From Bin55 sp965220235 (lineage in GTDB: Bacteria > Pseudomonadota > Gammaproteobacteria > Pseudomonadales > Azotimanducaceae): 64,000 bases of DNA. The stretch's first letter is position 1; each line of letters starts with the position of its first letter. The notes beneath the pieces were generated by a model, which worked only from the letters and a program-made list of their open reading frames with translations, did no database searches and was not told the origin of the DNA. Shown here piece after piece: positions 53,151 to 61,603 of this stretch. The position numbers and the translations under genes are program-made. The stretch is taken from assembly GCA_965220235.1 (NCBI GenBank), contig OZ244815.1, positions 434,001 to 498,000 of the forward strand, given 5' to 3'.

Positions 53151-54110
53151 CTAAGCTGCTTCTGCGTACTCTACGGCAAGGTTCAACGCCTGTTTCTTCC
53201 TCTGTTCGCCTTTGCCGTACCAGGCGGAGTGCAGCCTGGTTTCCTTTGATTTACCCAACTCGTGATCAGTCAGATAAGTCACTGCATTAAGGGCGTTCCA
53301 CCAAGTCCCTTCTGAGTACCTTGCACCTGGTTGTGTTTCAACGATCCTGAACGCGCGTTCTGCGTTGGCAGATCTACCGTTAGGTTGAGGCGACCGCGTG
53401 TGCATGTTGGGTATGTAAGGAAAACACGAATCAAAGTATTGTCGCAAGCTTTGATCGTTGTAGCGCTTGCGCGCAAGAAATTGAGCGATGTCTCGGTACT
53501 CGCCAAACTTCCAAAGGAACTGATTGAATACGGATTGCGCCTCGTGCACATCGAACGCGTGCCGGTGGTTGTACTTCACCATGGCTTTGCTGGCGGTTGA
53601 GAGCGCAAGTTGGAGCGTATTCATACAGACAACACGGATAGGCGTGAGACGAATATCCACCGCCCGGCCGTATTGGTGCGGATTCGTGAACAGCAGGTAG
53701 CCATCCGTTTGATCATCGGTTCCTGAACCGACGTGAAACTGTTCATTCATCTTCGCAAGTACGAACACGAATTTGCCGTCACGTAAGGAACCAGCGACTT
53801 CCATGGACATGCGGTTGTATTGCACAAAGTGCTCGAAGAACTCGAATGCGCGATCGTTCTGCACCGGTAGCCAGTTTTTGGACTTAACGACATCGAGCAA
53901 GCGACCGTCTGAGGTACGCACCAACGCATACTGCTTGGACTGAAGCTGCTCATTCTCAAATTCGTAGCGAAGCGGAATCTTCTCTACGCCCCAATCCAAC
54001 TCCGCCGCCTTTTGCATCTCAGCTGGGCTGAGATCTTGCGGTACGTTCTTGCCTATTTGATGCCACGGTGGTTCACCCGTCCAGGCTATTGACTCTACGA
54101 ATGCTGACAT
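53151..54110 (-). CDS. DUF932 (phage/plasmid-like) protein
   Basis: A 319-residue protein of the DUF932 family (phage/plasmid-like protein TIGR03299): N-terminal PPWHQIGKNV, central NPHQYGRAVDIRLTPIRVVCMNTLQLAL, and C-terminal WWNALNAVTYLTDHELG. Such proteins are carried by phages, plasmids and some chromosomes; their function is not established. A GAGG site precedes the ATG. The upstream gap (54111-54257) is AT-rich and holds the short inverted repeat TATAG-AAA-CTATA at 54143-54155. No integrase, capsid or replication gene is beside it. Confidence 0.8.
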   Translation of the reverse strand: MSAFVESIAWTGEPPWHQIGKNVPQDLSPAEMQKAAELDWGVEKIPLRYEFENEQLQSKQYALVRTSDGRLLDVVKSKNWLPVQNDRAFEFFEHFVQYNRMSMEVAGSLRDGKFVFVLAKMNEQFHVGSGTDDQTDGYLLFTNPHQYGRAVDIRLTPIRVVCMNTLQLALSTASKAMVKYNHRHAFDVHEAQSVFNQFLWKFGEYRDIAQFLARKRYNDQSLRQYFDSCFPYIPNMHTRSPQPNGRSANAERAFRIVETQPGARYSEGTWWNALNAVTYLTDHELGKSKETRLHSAWYGKGEQRKKQALNLAVEYAEAA

Positions 54111-54257
54111 TTTCTCTACCTCGATTGTTCTCTCTGTGTAATTATAGAAACTATAGATATGAATACTACAATAAGCTACGTACTCTTTTTTTAAAAAAGT
54201 GCCATGGCCTATCGTGAAAATTGCCTGCCGGGAATCGTTTGAACAGGATCCGATATC

Positions 54258-55919
54258 GTGAACGCACTGAAATCAAAGGTCATTCGAAGTTTGTACCTTC
54301 TGGCTCTGCTGACCTTGTCGCTACCTGTGTTCGCCGATGTTGCTGTAGGTACGGTGTTCGTCGACCAAAACGGAAACGGTATTCGCGATGGTGGCGAAGT
54401 TCCGCTCGCGGGGGTAAGGGTCTCGAACGGACTGGAAATTGCTGTCACCGATCAACAAGGCCGATATGAGTTGCCAGTCGATGGAGACGTCGTACTGTTT
54501 GTGGTTAAACCTGCTGGTTATTCACTTCCAGTCAATGAAGATCAACTACCACAGTTCTATTACGTGCATCGCCCCGACGGATCGCCTTCTCACTTCCGGT
54601 ACCAAGGTGTCGAACCAACGGGACCGCTTCCAGACTCAATCGATTTTCCACTAGTGCCTCAGGAAGAGCCGAGCCAATTCGATGTTCTTTTATTTGCTGA
54701 TCCGCAACCGCAAACGGAGGTGGAGCTCTCCTATATTCGAGACGATGTTGTCGTTGAGCTGATCGGCAGCGACGCTCGATTCGGTATGACGATGGGTGAC
54801 ATCCTGTTCGATGACTTGTCGTTTTTTACCCGTTACAACCGTATCATCGGACGAATTGGCGTACCTTGGTACAACGTTCCTGGCAACCATGAACTCAACT
54901 TCGATGCTTCCTCAGATGCAGATTCGCTAGAGACCTTTACGCGTTTCTACGGACCTCCGTACTACTCGTTTGAGTACGCAAACGTTGTATTCATCGTGCT
55001 CGATAACGTGCTGTACGGTGGACGCGTTGAGCCTACAGCCGAAAATCCCACCGGTCGAGGATCGTATCTTGGACGTCTCGATGATCGGCAAATGGCGTGG
55101 TTGACGACTGAGATCTCGCACATTCCGCCGTCAAAACTCGTTTTCCTAGGAATGCACATTCCGCTCATGGGTAATGCAGGACCGGCCGATCGTGTACATA
55201 CCGAAAACGGCGGCGAAATCCTGGGTTTATTAGCCGATCATCCTCACGTGTATTCCGTCGCAGGTCATACCCATACGGCCGAACATATGTATCTCGATGA
55301 GACAGGCTCGTCAAATCCACAGGGGCGCTTCCACCACCACATTTTGTCGACAGTTTCTGGAAGCTGGTGGAGCGGACCTTTTGATGAGCGGGGAATTCCA
55401 GTTGCGCTTCAGAGCGACGGTACACCTAACGGCTACAACATTCTTACAGTCGATAACGTATCCCCGACGGTACGGTTTAAAGCTGCCGGATTCGATTCAG
55501 ACTACCAAATGCGAATATTGTTTGATCGAGCGTTTCATTCTGACAACCCAAATGGATTAAGAGACTTTAGGCATGGCGAGTTGTTCGATAGCCGCATGAC
55601 TGAATCGCAAACGGAAAGTACGTACATTTACGTGAATCTGTTTGACGGTGGTCCGAAATCTAGCGTGTCGTTTCGGATTGACGATGGTGAATTCGTCGAG
55701 ATGCCACGAGTTCAAGCCCCATCACCGGCGTTTCTCGAGTTGCAGAATCGCAACTCCGAGAGTATGAAGTCATGGGTACAGGCTTATCCATCGACCCATC
55801 TATGGTCTTCGCGCTTGCCGAAACTAGCCGCGGGAGCGTATCGGTTCGAAGCACGCGCGACTGATGAATTCGGACGTGAACACACCGCGTTTCGTGTGTT
55901 AGAGGTCATTACGGATTGA
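54258..55919 (+). CDS. Secreted calcineurin-like metallophosphoesterase
   Basis: A 553-residue protein with a signal peptide (about 5-26, ending VFADVAVG). An Ig-like carboxypeptidase-type domain follows (about 28-95: VFVDQNGNGIRDGGEVPLAG; GVRVSNG; DQQGRYELPV). The metallophosphoesterase domain runs from about 140 to 345: ADPQ (147-150), MGDILFDD (179-186), GNHE (209-212), AGHTHTAEHM near 335. A C-terminal domain of about 170 residues completes the known three-part architecture (N, catalytic, C). The first metal motif is DxQ rather than DxH, as in that subfamily. The substrate is unknown. It is unrelated to the flanking housekeeping genes. Confidence 0.87.
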   Translation: MNALKSKVIRSLYLLALLTLSLPVFADVAVGTVFVDQNGNGIRDGGEVPLAGVRVSNGLEIAVTDQQGRYELPVDGDVVLFVVKPAGYSLPVNEDQLPQFYYVHRPDGSPSHFRYQGVEPTGPLPDSIDFPLVPQEEPSQFDVLLFADPQPQTEVELSYIRDDVVVELIGSDARFGMTMGDILFDDLSFFTRYNRIIGRIGVPWYNVPGNHELNFDASSDADSLETFTRFYGPPYYSFEYANVVFIVLDNVLYGGRVEPTAENPTGRGSYLGRLDDRQMAWLTTEISHIPPSKLVFLGMHIPLMGNAGPADRVHTENGGEILGLLADHPHVYSVAGHTHTAEHMYLDETGSSNPQGRFHHHILSTVSGSWWSGPFDERGIPVALQSDGTPNGYNILTVDNVSPTVRFKAAGFDSDYQMRILFDRAFHSDNPNGLRDFRHGELFDSRMTESQTESTYIYVNLFDGGPKSSVSFRIDDGEFVEMPRVQAPSPAFLELQNRNSESMKSWVQAYPSTHLWSSRLPKLAAGAYRFEARATDEFGREHTAFRVLEVITD

Positions 55920-55972
55920 TAAGTTTCACGTTCTAAAATCGTCCGTCTAACCTTGGTGAGAGACTGAATACG

Positions 55973-56197
55973 GTGAGTGATCAAAAAGAACAAGATTTTG
56001 AAAGTACGCTCGCAGAATTGGAGCAGGTTGTTCAAGGATTGGAAAACGGTGAACTCTCACTTGCTGACCAGTTAAAGGCGTTTGAACGTGGGATGGCTCT
56101 CTCCGAGCAATGCAAGAAAATGCTCGATGAAGCCCGTCTCAAGGTAATCGAGTTGTCGGGCGAAAACGAGTCAGACGACTCGGGCGAAGAGTCATAG
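55973..56197 (+). CDS. xseB: Exodeoxyribonuclease VII small subunit
   Basis: A 74-residue coiled-coil protein: FESTLAELEQVVQGLENGELSL and LKAFERGMALSEQCKKML are the family signature. XseB binds several copies along the XseA tail to form exonuclease VII. The start is GTG. It precedes ispA, as usual in gammaproteobacteria. Confidence 0.94.
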   Translation: MSDQKEQDFESTLAELEQVVQGLENGELSLADQLKAFERGMALSEQCKKMLDEARLKVIELSGENESDDSGEES

Positions 56198-56252
56198 GGA
56201 GCTAATACAGGATCTTTTTCCTAACTAAACCGTACATTTAGGAACCGTAGGA

Positions 56253-57128
56253 TTGCTTGAGGAATTCGTCAGCGCAATCGAAACTCGCCTAGAGAGCGTC
56301 CTGCCATCCAGGTCGGAGCATTCAAACGAGCTTGTTGAAGGGATGCGTTACGCCGTGCTCAATGGGGGTAAACGGCTGCGAGGCTCTCTGGTATGCGCCA
56401 CGTCCTACACCTTATCAGGTCGCTATACGAGTGCACTCGATAGCGCATGTGCTCTCGAGTGCCTTCATGCATATTCGCTAGTCCATGACGATCTTCCAGT
56501 TATGGACGACGCCGATTTACGAAGGGGAAAACCGAGTTGCCACAAGGTGTTTGGCCCTGCAATGGCAACCTTAGTAGGCGATGCACTCCAACCTCTCGCT
56601 TTTAACCTAATAGCTAATTGCGACGCTATTCCGGGCGAAAAACGACTAGAGATCACGAAAGTGCTGTCTCATGCTGCGGGGTGGAAAGGGATGGTAGGGG
56701 GACAGGCATGGGATATTCAGCTGAACCCCGACGATACGCTTAGCGTTGAGGAGCTGCGTCGCCTACATGCGGCAAAGACAGGCGAGTTTTTTGTAGCGGC
56801 TGTCGATATTGGACGCATCATCGGGGATGAACACCTAGATGAGCAAGTTAGCAACGGCCTACACCGGTTTGGCGTGAATCTCGGTGAAGCGTTTCAGGTT
56901 GTTGACGACGTCCTTGATTGCAGTCAAACCAGCGATATCACGGGTAAACCAATCGGTCAGGATTCACGGTTAGGAAAGCAGACATTCCCCGTGTTGCTGG
57001 GAATAAACGAGGCGACAGCTTACGCCCATGAATTGCTCGAAAAAGCTCTAGGGGAATTGGTTGAACTCGGCTATTCTGATTCCGTGTTGGCCGATGTTGC
57101 AAAGCGTTGCGTCGATCGAATTAGCTAA
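56253..57128 (+). CDS. ispA: Farnesyl diphosphate synthase
   Basis: IspA condenses isopentenyl diphosphate with dimethylallyl and geranyl diphosphate. The first Asp-rich motif is DDLPVMDD (79-86) after LVH, and the second is VDDVLD near 216-221; GGKRLR (38-43) binds the diphosphate. The start is TTG with AGGA upstream. Length (291) is normal. The dxs gene that normally follows is absent; the next gene points the other way, 15 bases away. Confidence 0.95.
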   Translation: MLEEFVSAIETRLESVLPSRSEHSNELVEGMRYAVLNGGKRLRGSLVCATSYTLSGRYTSALDSACALECLHAYSLVHDDLPVMDDADLRRGKPSCHKVFGPAMATLVGDALQPLAFNLIANCDAIPGEKRLEITKVLSHAAGWKGMVGGQAWDIQLNPDDTLSVEELRRLHAAKTGEFFVAAVDIGRIIGDEHLDEQVSNGLHRFGVNLGEAFQVVDDVLDCSQTSDITGKPIGQDSRLGKQTFPVLLGINEATAYAHELLEKALGELVELGYSDSVLADVAKRCVDRIS

Positions 57129-57143
57129 ATCGAGCGGAATGTC

Positions 57144-57440
57144 TTAGGCTAACTGTTCCCAATTGCCGTTCACTGTATCGGCCGCGACATCAAAATCCTG
57201 GTCTGGCACGAGTTGCCATTTACCGGTATCCTCGTCGAGCTTTATGAGGTTTAACACCGCGAGACGTGCGAATTCCCCGCTGACATGCCAGATACCAAGG
57301 GGATGGTCTCTCGAGCGCAACAGTTCGATGACATCGCCTGGTCTGATAAGGTCCGTACCGTTGGCGGCGATCTCGCAGAATGCTTGATAAATGATGCGCG
57401 TTTGACGTTGCGCTTCGCTCAAATTGGACCTATCGGGCAA
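57144..57440 (-). CDS. Small conserved-looking protein of unknown function
   Basis: A 98-residue, mostly helical, acidic protein (QRQTRIIYQAFCEIAANG; GDVIELLRSRDHPLGIWHVS; FARLAVLNLIKLDEDTGKW). The helix-turn pattern followed by a strand pair resembles a small winged-helix fold, but I cannot assign a family. It is convergent with ispA. Confidence 0.5.
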   Translation of the reverse strand: MPDRSNLSEAQRQTRIIYQAFCEIAANGTDLIRPGDVIELLRSRDHPLGIWHVSGEFARLAVLNLIKLDEDTGKWQLVPDQDFDVAADTVNGNWEQLA

Positions 57441-57783
57441 GGTGAAAATGGCGCGCGGATTATAAATTTTGGACGTAATTTATGACGAAATTAGCGAGGA
57501 GATCAGTGAAGAAGCCAAGTTTCCGTCGAACGCTAGCGCGAGGCGATGTTTTTCTACCGCTTTTGGACGCGTTGATTCGAGGTCAAACAACCCATCGTTA
57601 GCGAGCAAATGTCGATTAATCCGCTTTATTTCCGCCTACGAATGAAAGACGATTGAGCCAATCGATACTATTAAAAGGAAGTGAAGGAATTGTCGGTCTT
57701 AGCTTGTCGAGTGCATACACGGACGAAGTAATACGATCATCTCGGGAGTCGAAGGTCAGGTTCGCACTAGACGAACGTAGAGC
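57441..57783. other. Intergenic region before the SulP gene
   Basis: These 343 bases hold the promoters of the small minus-strand gene and, probably, of the SulP gene. Apart from one possible very short open frame (57506-57601) I see no coding region, RNA gene or strong terminator. Confidence 0.45.
57506..57601 (+). CDS. Possible 31-residue protein
   Basis: A GTG start with AGGAG four bases upstream (57497-57501) opens a frame of 31 codons with an Arg/Lys-rich N-terminus (MKKPSFRRTLARGD) and a hydrophobic segment VFLPLLDALI. No family is recognised. The good ribosome binding site is the only support, so it may be chance. Confidence 0.2.
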   Translation: MKKPSFRRTLARGDVFLPLLDALIRGQTTHR

Positions 57784-59433
57784 ATGAATTACAACTTCCG
57801 AGCGTTTGTCGGTGACGTGTTTGGTGGTGTTACAGCCGCCGTGGTTATGCTGCCCGCGTCGCTCGCGTTTGGAATTGCCTCGGGCCTTGGCGCCGAAGCG
57901 GGCTTATACGGTGCGGTCGGCGTAGGTCTATTTGCCTCGATTTTTGGAGGTACGAGAACACAAATTTCTGGTCCAACGGGACCAATGACCGTCGCAGTAG
58001 CCGTGATTGTCGCTACTCATGCGACGACCATAATCGAAGCATTAACGATCGTTGCGATGAGCGGTTGTATTCAGGTGATTCTTGGTTTGACGCGGATCGG
58101 ACGCTACATCGTATACACGCCACAGGCAGTCATTTCAGGGTTTATGACCGGCATCGGTGTCATCATTGTCTTGATCCAGCTGCTGCCGTTTACAGGCGCA
58201 CCCGCAATGGGGAGTCCTTTGGAGTCGATTCGGGTGTTTTTGCAGTCGATTTCGGACGTAAATTACAGTGCGCTTGCATTGGCAACGTTTTCATTCGTCA
58301 TTGCCGCAGCGTGGCCCCGTCGGTTGTCAACATATCTACCCGGACCAGTTGTCGCATTAATCGCGGGAACCGCGCTTGGCATGTTCTGGCTTACGGGTGC
58401 TCCAACCCTAGGTGAAATCCCAACCGGCATGCCGACTTTCGCACTGGTTGCACCTAACACAGATTTCGTCTTACGAGCGATCGAACCTGCGTTCATCATC
58501 GCGTTGATTGGATCTGTTGACAGCCTACTGGTGTCATTGGTTGCTGATTCGGTTACTGGTACTCGACATAAGCCGAACAGAGAGCTGGTGGGTCAAGGTC
58601 TCGGCAACATCATTGCTGGGATGTTTGGTGGTGTTGCGGGTGCTGGAAATACACTCGGTACATTGACGAATCTGCGCGCGGGTGGTACTTCAAGAGCGTC
58701 AGGTGTGATCTACGGACTGCTGATGCTCCTTTTAGTACTTGGCTTAGGAGACTACCTATCCCCAATACCACATGCAGTTCTCGCAGGTATCTTGTTGAAG
58801 ATTGGAATCGACATCATCGATTGGCGTAGCGTGCTAGGCGCGCACAAGATACCGCGAGGTTTCATAGTTGTAATGTTGACTACGATGGCGATTACGGTGT
58901 TCGTCGACCTAGTGGCAGGAGTCACCGTTGGTCTCATCGCAGCTGGAATGGTGCACGCTCGCAAATTAGAGGACCTGGAACTGGACAACGTGGTTTCAGT
59001 TCCTTTACTGGACAGAAAGTTCCTAGATCCCGAAGACAAAGACCTTGACGAATTTAGCGCACGTGTCGGTTTAGTTGCACTCCGAGGGGTGTTCACGGTC
59101 GCATCTTCGCATCGTTTGGTGAGTACCTTCAGTGTCGATATCAAGGAACACGAGATTGTGATCTTCGACCTCACCGAGACGATACACGTTGACGATAGTT
59201 CCGCGTTGGTCATCGAGCAATTAATGCAAGTTGCGATTTCCGAAAAAACGGAAGTGATCGTAGTTGGCATGTCGAACACCGTAGAGGACACGTTCGATGC
59301 ATTTGACGTTTTGCGAAATGTAGCAGAAATCAGGACTGTGCATACGCTTGATGAAGCGCGAGAAATCGCACGCGAGTTGCTTGGTAAGGGAAGCGACACG
59401 GTTGATGCTCAAGGTTCCGACCAAGTTGCTTGA
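57784..59433 (+). CDS. SulP-family anion transporter with STAS domain
   Basis: A 549-residue protein with the SulP membrane domain (about 1-390; 12-14 helices). Family markers are VMLPASLAFGIASGLG, TRTQISGPTGPMTVAVA and VTGTRHKPNRELVGQGLGNI. A C-terminal STAS domain spans about 430-530 (SVDIKEHEIVIFDLTETIHVDDSSALVIEQ in pieces). Bacterial relatives move sulfate, bicarbonate or dicarboxylates. Sulfate is attractive given the sulfolipid genes about 2 kb downstream, but transporters of this group are often bicarbonate/sodium carriers, so this is only a suggestion. Confidence 0.92.
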   Translation: MNYNFRAFVGDVFGGVTAAVVMLPASLAFGIASGLGAEAGLYGAVGVGLFASIFGGTRTQISGPTGPMTVAVAVIVATHATTIIEALTIVAMSGCIQVILGLTRIGRYIVYTPQAVISGFMTGIGVIIVLIQLLPFTGAPAMGSPLESIRVFLQSISDVNYSALALATFSFVIAAAWPRRLSTYLPGPVVALIAGTALGMFWLTGAPTLGEIPTGMPTFALVAPNTDFVLRAIEPAFIIALIGSVDSLLVSLVADSVTGTRHKPNRELVGQGLGNIIAGMFGGVAGAGNTLGTLTNLRAGGTSRASGVIYGLLMLLLVLGLGDYLSPIPHAVLAGILLKIGIDIIDWRSVLGAHKIPRGFIVVMLTTMAITVFVDLVAGVTVGLIAAGMVHARKLEDLELDNVVSVPLLDRKFLDPEDKDLDEFSARVGLVALRGVFTVASSHRLVSTFSVDIKEHEIVIFDLTETIHVDDSSALVIEQLMQVAISEKTEVIVVGMSNTVEDTFDAFDVLRNVAEIRTVHTLDEAREIARELLGKGSDTVDAQGSDQVA

Positions 59434-59510
59434 CGGAGTCCTAGCAGTTTTCCTAAATCATCGCTAAACTTTGTGCCGCGATAAGTAGAGGGAGACGAGC
59501 ATTTTTCATT

Positions 59511-59865
59511 GGGGGTGACTTGGCTTTGACGGAGATTTCAAAGACCGAGGTGCATGTCGAGAGGGTAGTGACTCTCGTAAATCAAACGCTGCAATTTCAA
59601 TAGTTGCCAACGACGACAACTACGCTCTAGCGGCTTAAGACCGCTAGTTCTGGTCAGTTGAGTGCCCTTGCAGATTGACCGGAATCGTTTTAAGGGATCG
59701 CGATTGGAGATTGTTCCTAATTCGATCGTCAAAACTCTAGGAACTCGCTTGTTTGCACCCTGCTCGTCGGGTCGCTAATAAGTCAAATCAATAGACGAAT
59801 CTAAGCATGTAGAGCCAGAGTTGGAGAGTCGACGGACGCGGGTTCGAATCCCGCCACCTCCACCA
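59511..59865 (+). ncRNA. ssrA: Transfer-messenger RNA (tmRNA)
   Basis: A one-piece tmRNA of about 355 nt. The 5' end GGGGGTG pairs with CACCTCC (59855-59861) before discriminator A and encoded CCA; the T arm is GGGTTCGAATCCC. The 5' part has the typical GGGGGTGACTTGGC...TTTGACG start. The tag frame begins with resume codon GCC at 59606 and encodes ANDDNYALAA followed by TAA (59636-59638). The tag targets rescued proteins to ClpXP and ClpAP. SmpB is not in this window. Confidence 0.97.
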
Positions 59866-59872
59866 ATTACAG

Positions 59873-59903
59873 GTGTATACCGGAGACATGGTTTACACTT
59901 TTT
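59873..59903 (+). terminator. Intrinsic terminator after ssrA
   Basis: GTGTATACC (59873-59881) pairs with GGTTTACAC (59890-59898) with one mismatch, around an eight-base loop, followed by TTTTT (59899-59903). It lies eight bases beyond the CCA end of tmRNA. Confidence 0.8.
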
Positions 59904-60047
59904 CAGAAGCGCCCTGGCTGATCTTGAGTTTAGGTAAATTCAAGGCTATGTATTCCGAGATTGCCATACCGTAGCACTATCTTCGTTTATGACCTTAATT
60001 GAATACTTGAATTTCACTTACTAGATACCGAACCCTAAGGAAAAAGC

Positions 60048-61505
60048 ATGCGCATCTACAACGGCGGAACTGCCGCTAGTCTAGACTCCATTGTTCTCTT
60101 TCCGTTCGATGACCGCAGTGTTCCGTTTCAGCACGGGGTTAGGCTGAACCTCATTGGCAAACAGTCCGGGCACGGTAACAAACCCGTCGTTAGACTAGGC
60201 GAAGAAGGTGCGCACGATAGCTTGTGGATCGCGTACTACGGAACAGTCCTCGCAATCGATGGGGAGCTATGGATGTGGTATTTAGGACAGGGACCGGATG
60301 AGCACTGGCATCAGCGCGTCTGTTTAGCAAAGAGCAAAGATGGTCGATCTTGGGAGAAACCTAACCTCGGTTTGGTCGAGTTTAATGGGAGCAAACAGAA
60401 CAACCTCGTGGACATGGGCGAGGACATGCACGTTCAGGCGTGCATCGTGTTTTACGAGCCTGATGAATCAGATTCAGGCAAGCGATTTAAGATGGCGTTT
60501 GAATCACGCAAATATGAGGGGCGTGTGGGTGTCGCCTATAGCTCAGACGGTCTGACGTGGCGGGAGTCCTCTAACAATCCAGTTGGTGGTTGGCTGGAGA
60601 TGGCGGGTGGTACCAAGGTTGATGGATGTTATTACCTAGCAGGCCAAGGTGGGAATCACGCAGTTGGGGCGCGGCAGCTGGTGACGTGTGCCTCGTACGA
60701 TTTCGAACACTGGACTGAAGCAACTTGCTTAGGTCTACGGCGTAGCAATATATCTCCCCAACCACCTGTGGCGGGTAAGAACACTGGTGAGCAGGTGCAC
60801 CTAGGCGCAGCATTGTGGAACCGTGGGAACGTCATCATTGGTTTTTACGGTAAATGGGATGGTCACCCATCCAACGATCGTCGTATGGTGACCATGGATT
60901 TGGGTTTTGCGGTGAGCAACGACGCGCTCCATTACCGTGAACCGATCCCCGATTTTCCTATCGTCTCCGCCGCAGAAGATAGCTGGGGACTGAAGCGTAG
61001 AGAGTCGCTAATGCTCGATTTCCCGGCACTTATTCAAGGACAAGGCTTCGAAAACGTAGGGGACGAAACTTTGTTTTGGTATGCGCCATGGCCTGAAGAG
61101 GCGAGTGACGGTGTGCGCGTTACGAGCTGGTCACGCGATCGGCTCGGTTACTTCTCCGCGTCGGAAGGCGGAGTCTGGTCGCGCGGTCGCGGAGCCGACC
61201 CCCATTTTGTCTCGGCTCCGATTGACTTGATGGGTAGCGCGGCGCGACTCACCGTTAACGTAGAAGGTATCAACGAGCACAGCGGGATGACTGTCGAGAT
61301 TCAGGATTCATCGTTCGGCCCGATTTCGGGTTACGAACGCGCGTCTTGTCGCAGTCCATCCGAACCGGGATTTAATCGATTGATTACTTGGCGGGACCAT
61401 GACATCATCGAAGACGTGTCGAGCCCGGTCCGGATTAGAGTTGACTTTTGTGGTATACGCGCAGAAGACGTCCGCCTCTATGCTGTCTATATCGACAAGC
61501 AGTGA
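60048..61505 (+). CDS. Glycosidase-like five-bladed beta-propeller protein
   Basis: The start is supported by AAGGA before the ATG. The 485-residue protein has the repeats of the GH32/GH43/GH68-like propeller fold: LWIAYYGTVLAIDGELWMWY, LAKSKDGRSWEKPNLGLVEF, FKMAFESRKYEGRVGVAYSS, YSSDGLTWRESSNNP and WNRGNVIIGFYGKWDGHPSN. Proteins of this layout are common in planctomycetes and marine bacteria and are presumed carbohydrate-active. No signal peptide is seen. The acid-base residues cannot be assigned confidently. It lies between ssrA and the sulfolipid genes; 98 bases separate it from sqdB. The C-terminal 110 residues look like an extra beta-domain. Confidence 0.7.
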   Translation: MRIYNGGTAASLDSIVLFPFDDRSVPFQHGVRLNLIGKQSGHGNKPVVRLGEEGAHDSLWIAYYGTVLAIDGELWMWYLGQGPDEHWHQRVCLAKSKDGRSWEKPNLGLVEFNGSKQNNLVDMGEDMHVQACIVFYEPDESDSGKRFKMAFESRKYEGRVGVAYSSDGLTWRESSNNPVGGWLEMAGGTKVDGCYYLAGQGGNHAVGARQLVTCASYDFEHWTEATCLGLRRSNISPQPPVAGKNTGEQVHLGAALWNRGNVIIGFYGKWDGHPSNDRRMVTMDLGFAVSNDALHYREPIPDFPIVSAAEDSWGLKRRESLMLDFPALIQGQGFENVGDETLFWYAPWPEEASDGVRVTSWSRDRLGYFSASEGGVWSRGRGADPHFVSAPIDLMGSAARLTVNVEGINEHSGMTVEIQDSSFGPISGYERASCRSPSEPGFNRLITWRDHDIIEDVSSPVRIRVDFCGIRAEDVRLYAVYIDKQ

Positions 61506-61603
61506 TCAACCAATTTTTCAATTAGTTTCAACGAGTTTTCGGCGTCATGAATCGTTCAATCGCTCGTTTACAATGAGTTAGAACATTCCCCTCGAGTAAT
61601 TGG

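Noticed and set aside
53151..56000. Prophage or integrative element around the DUF932 gene
   Set aside because: No integrase, att-like repeats, structural or replication genes; flanks are housekeeping genes at normal spacing.
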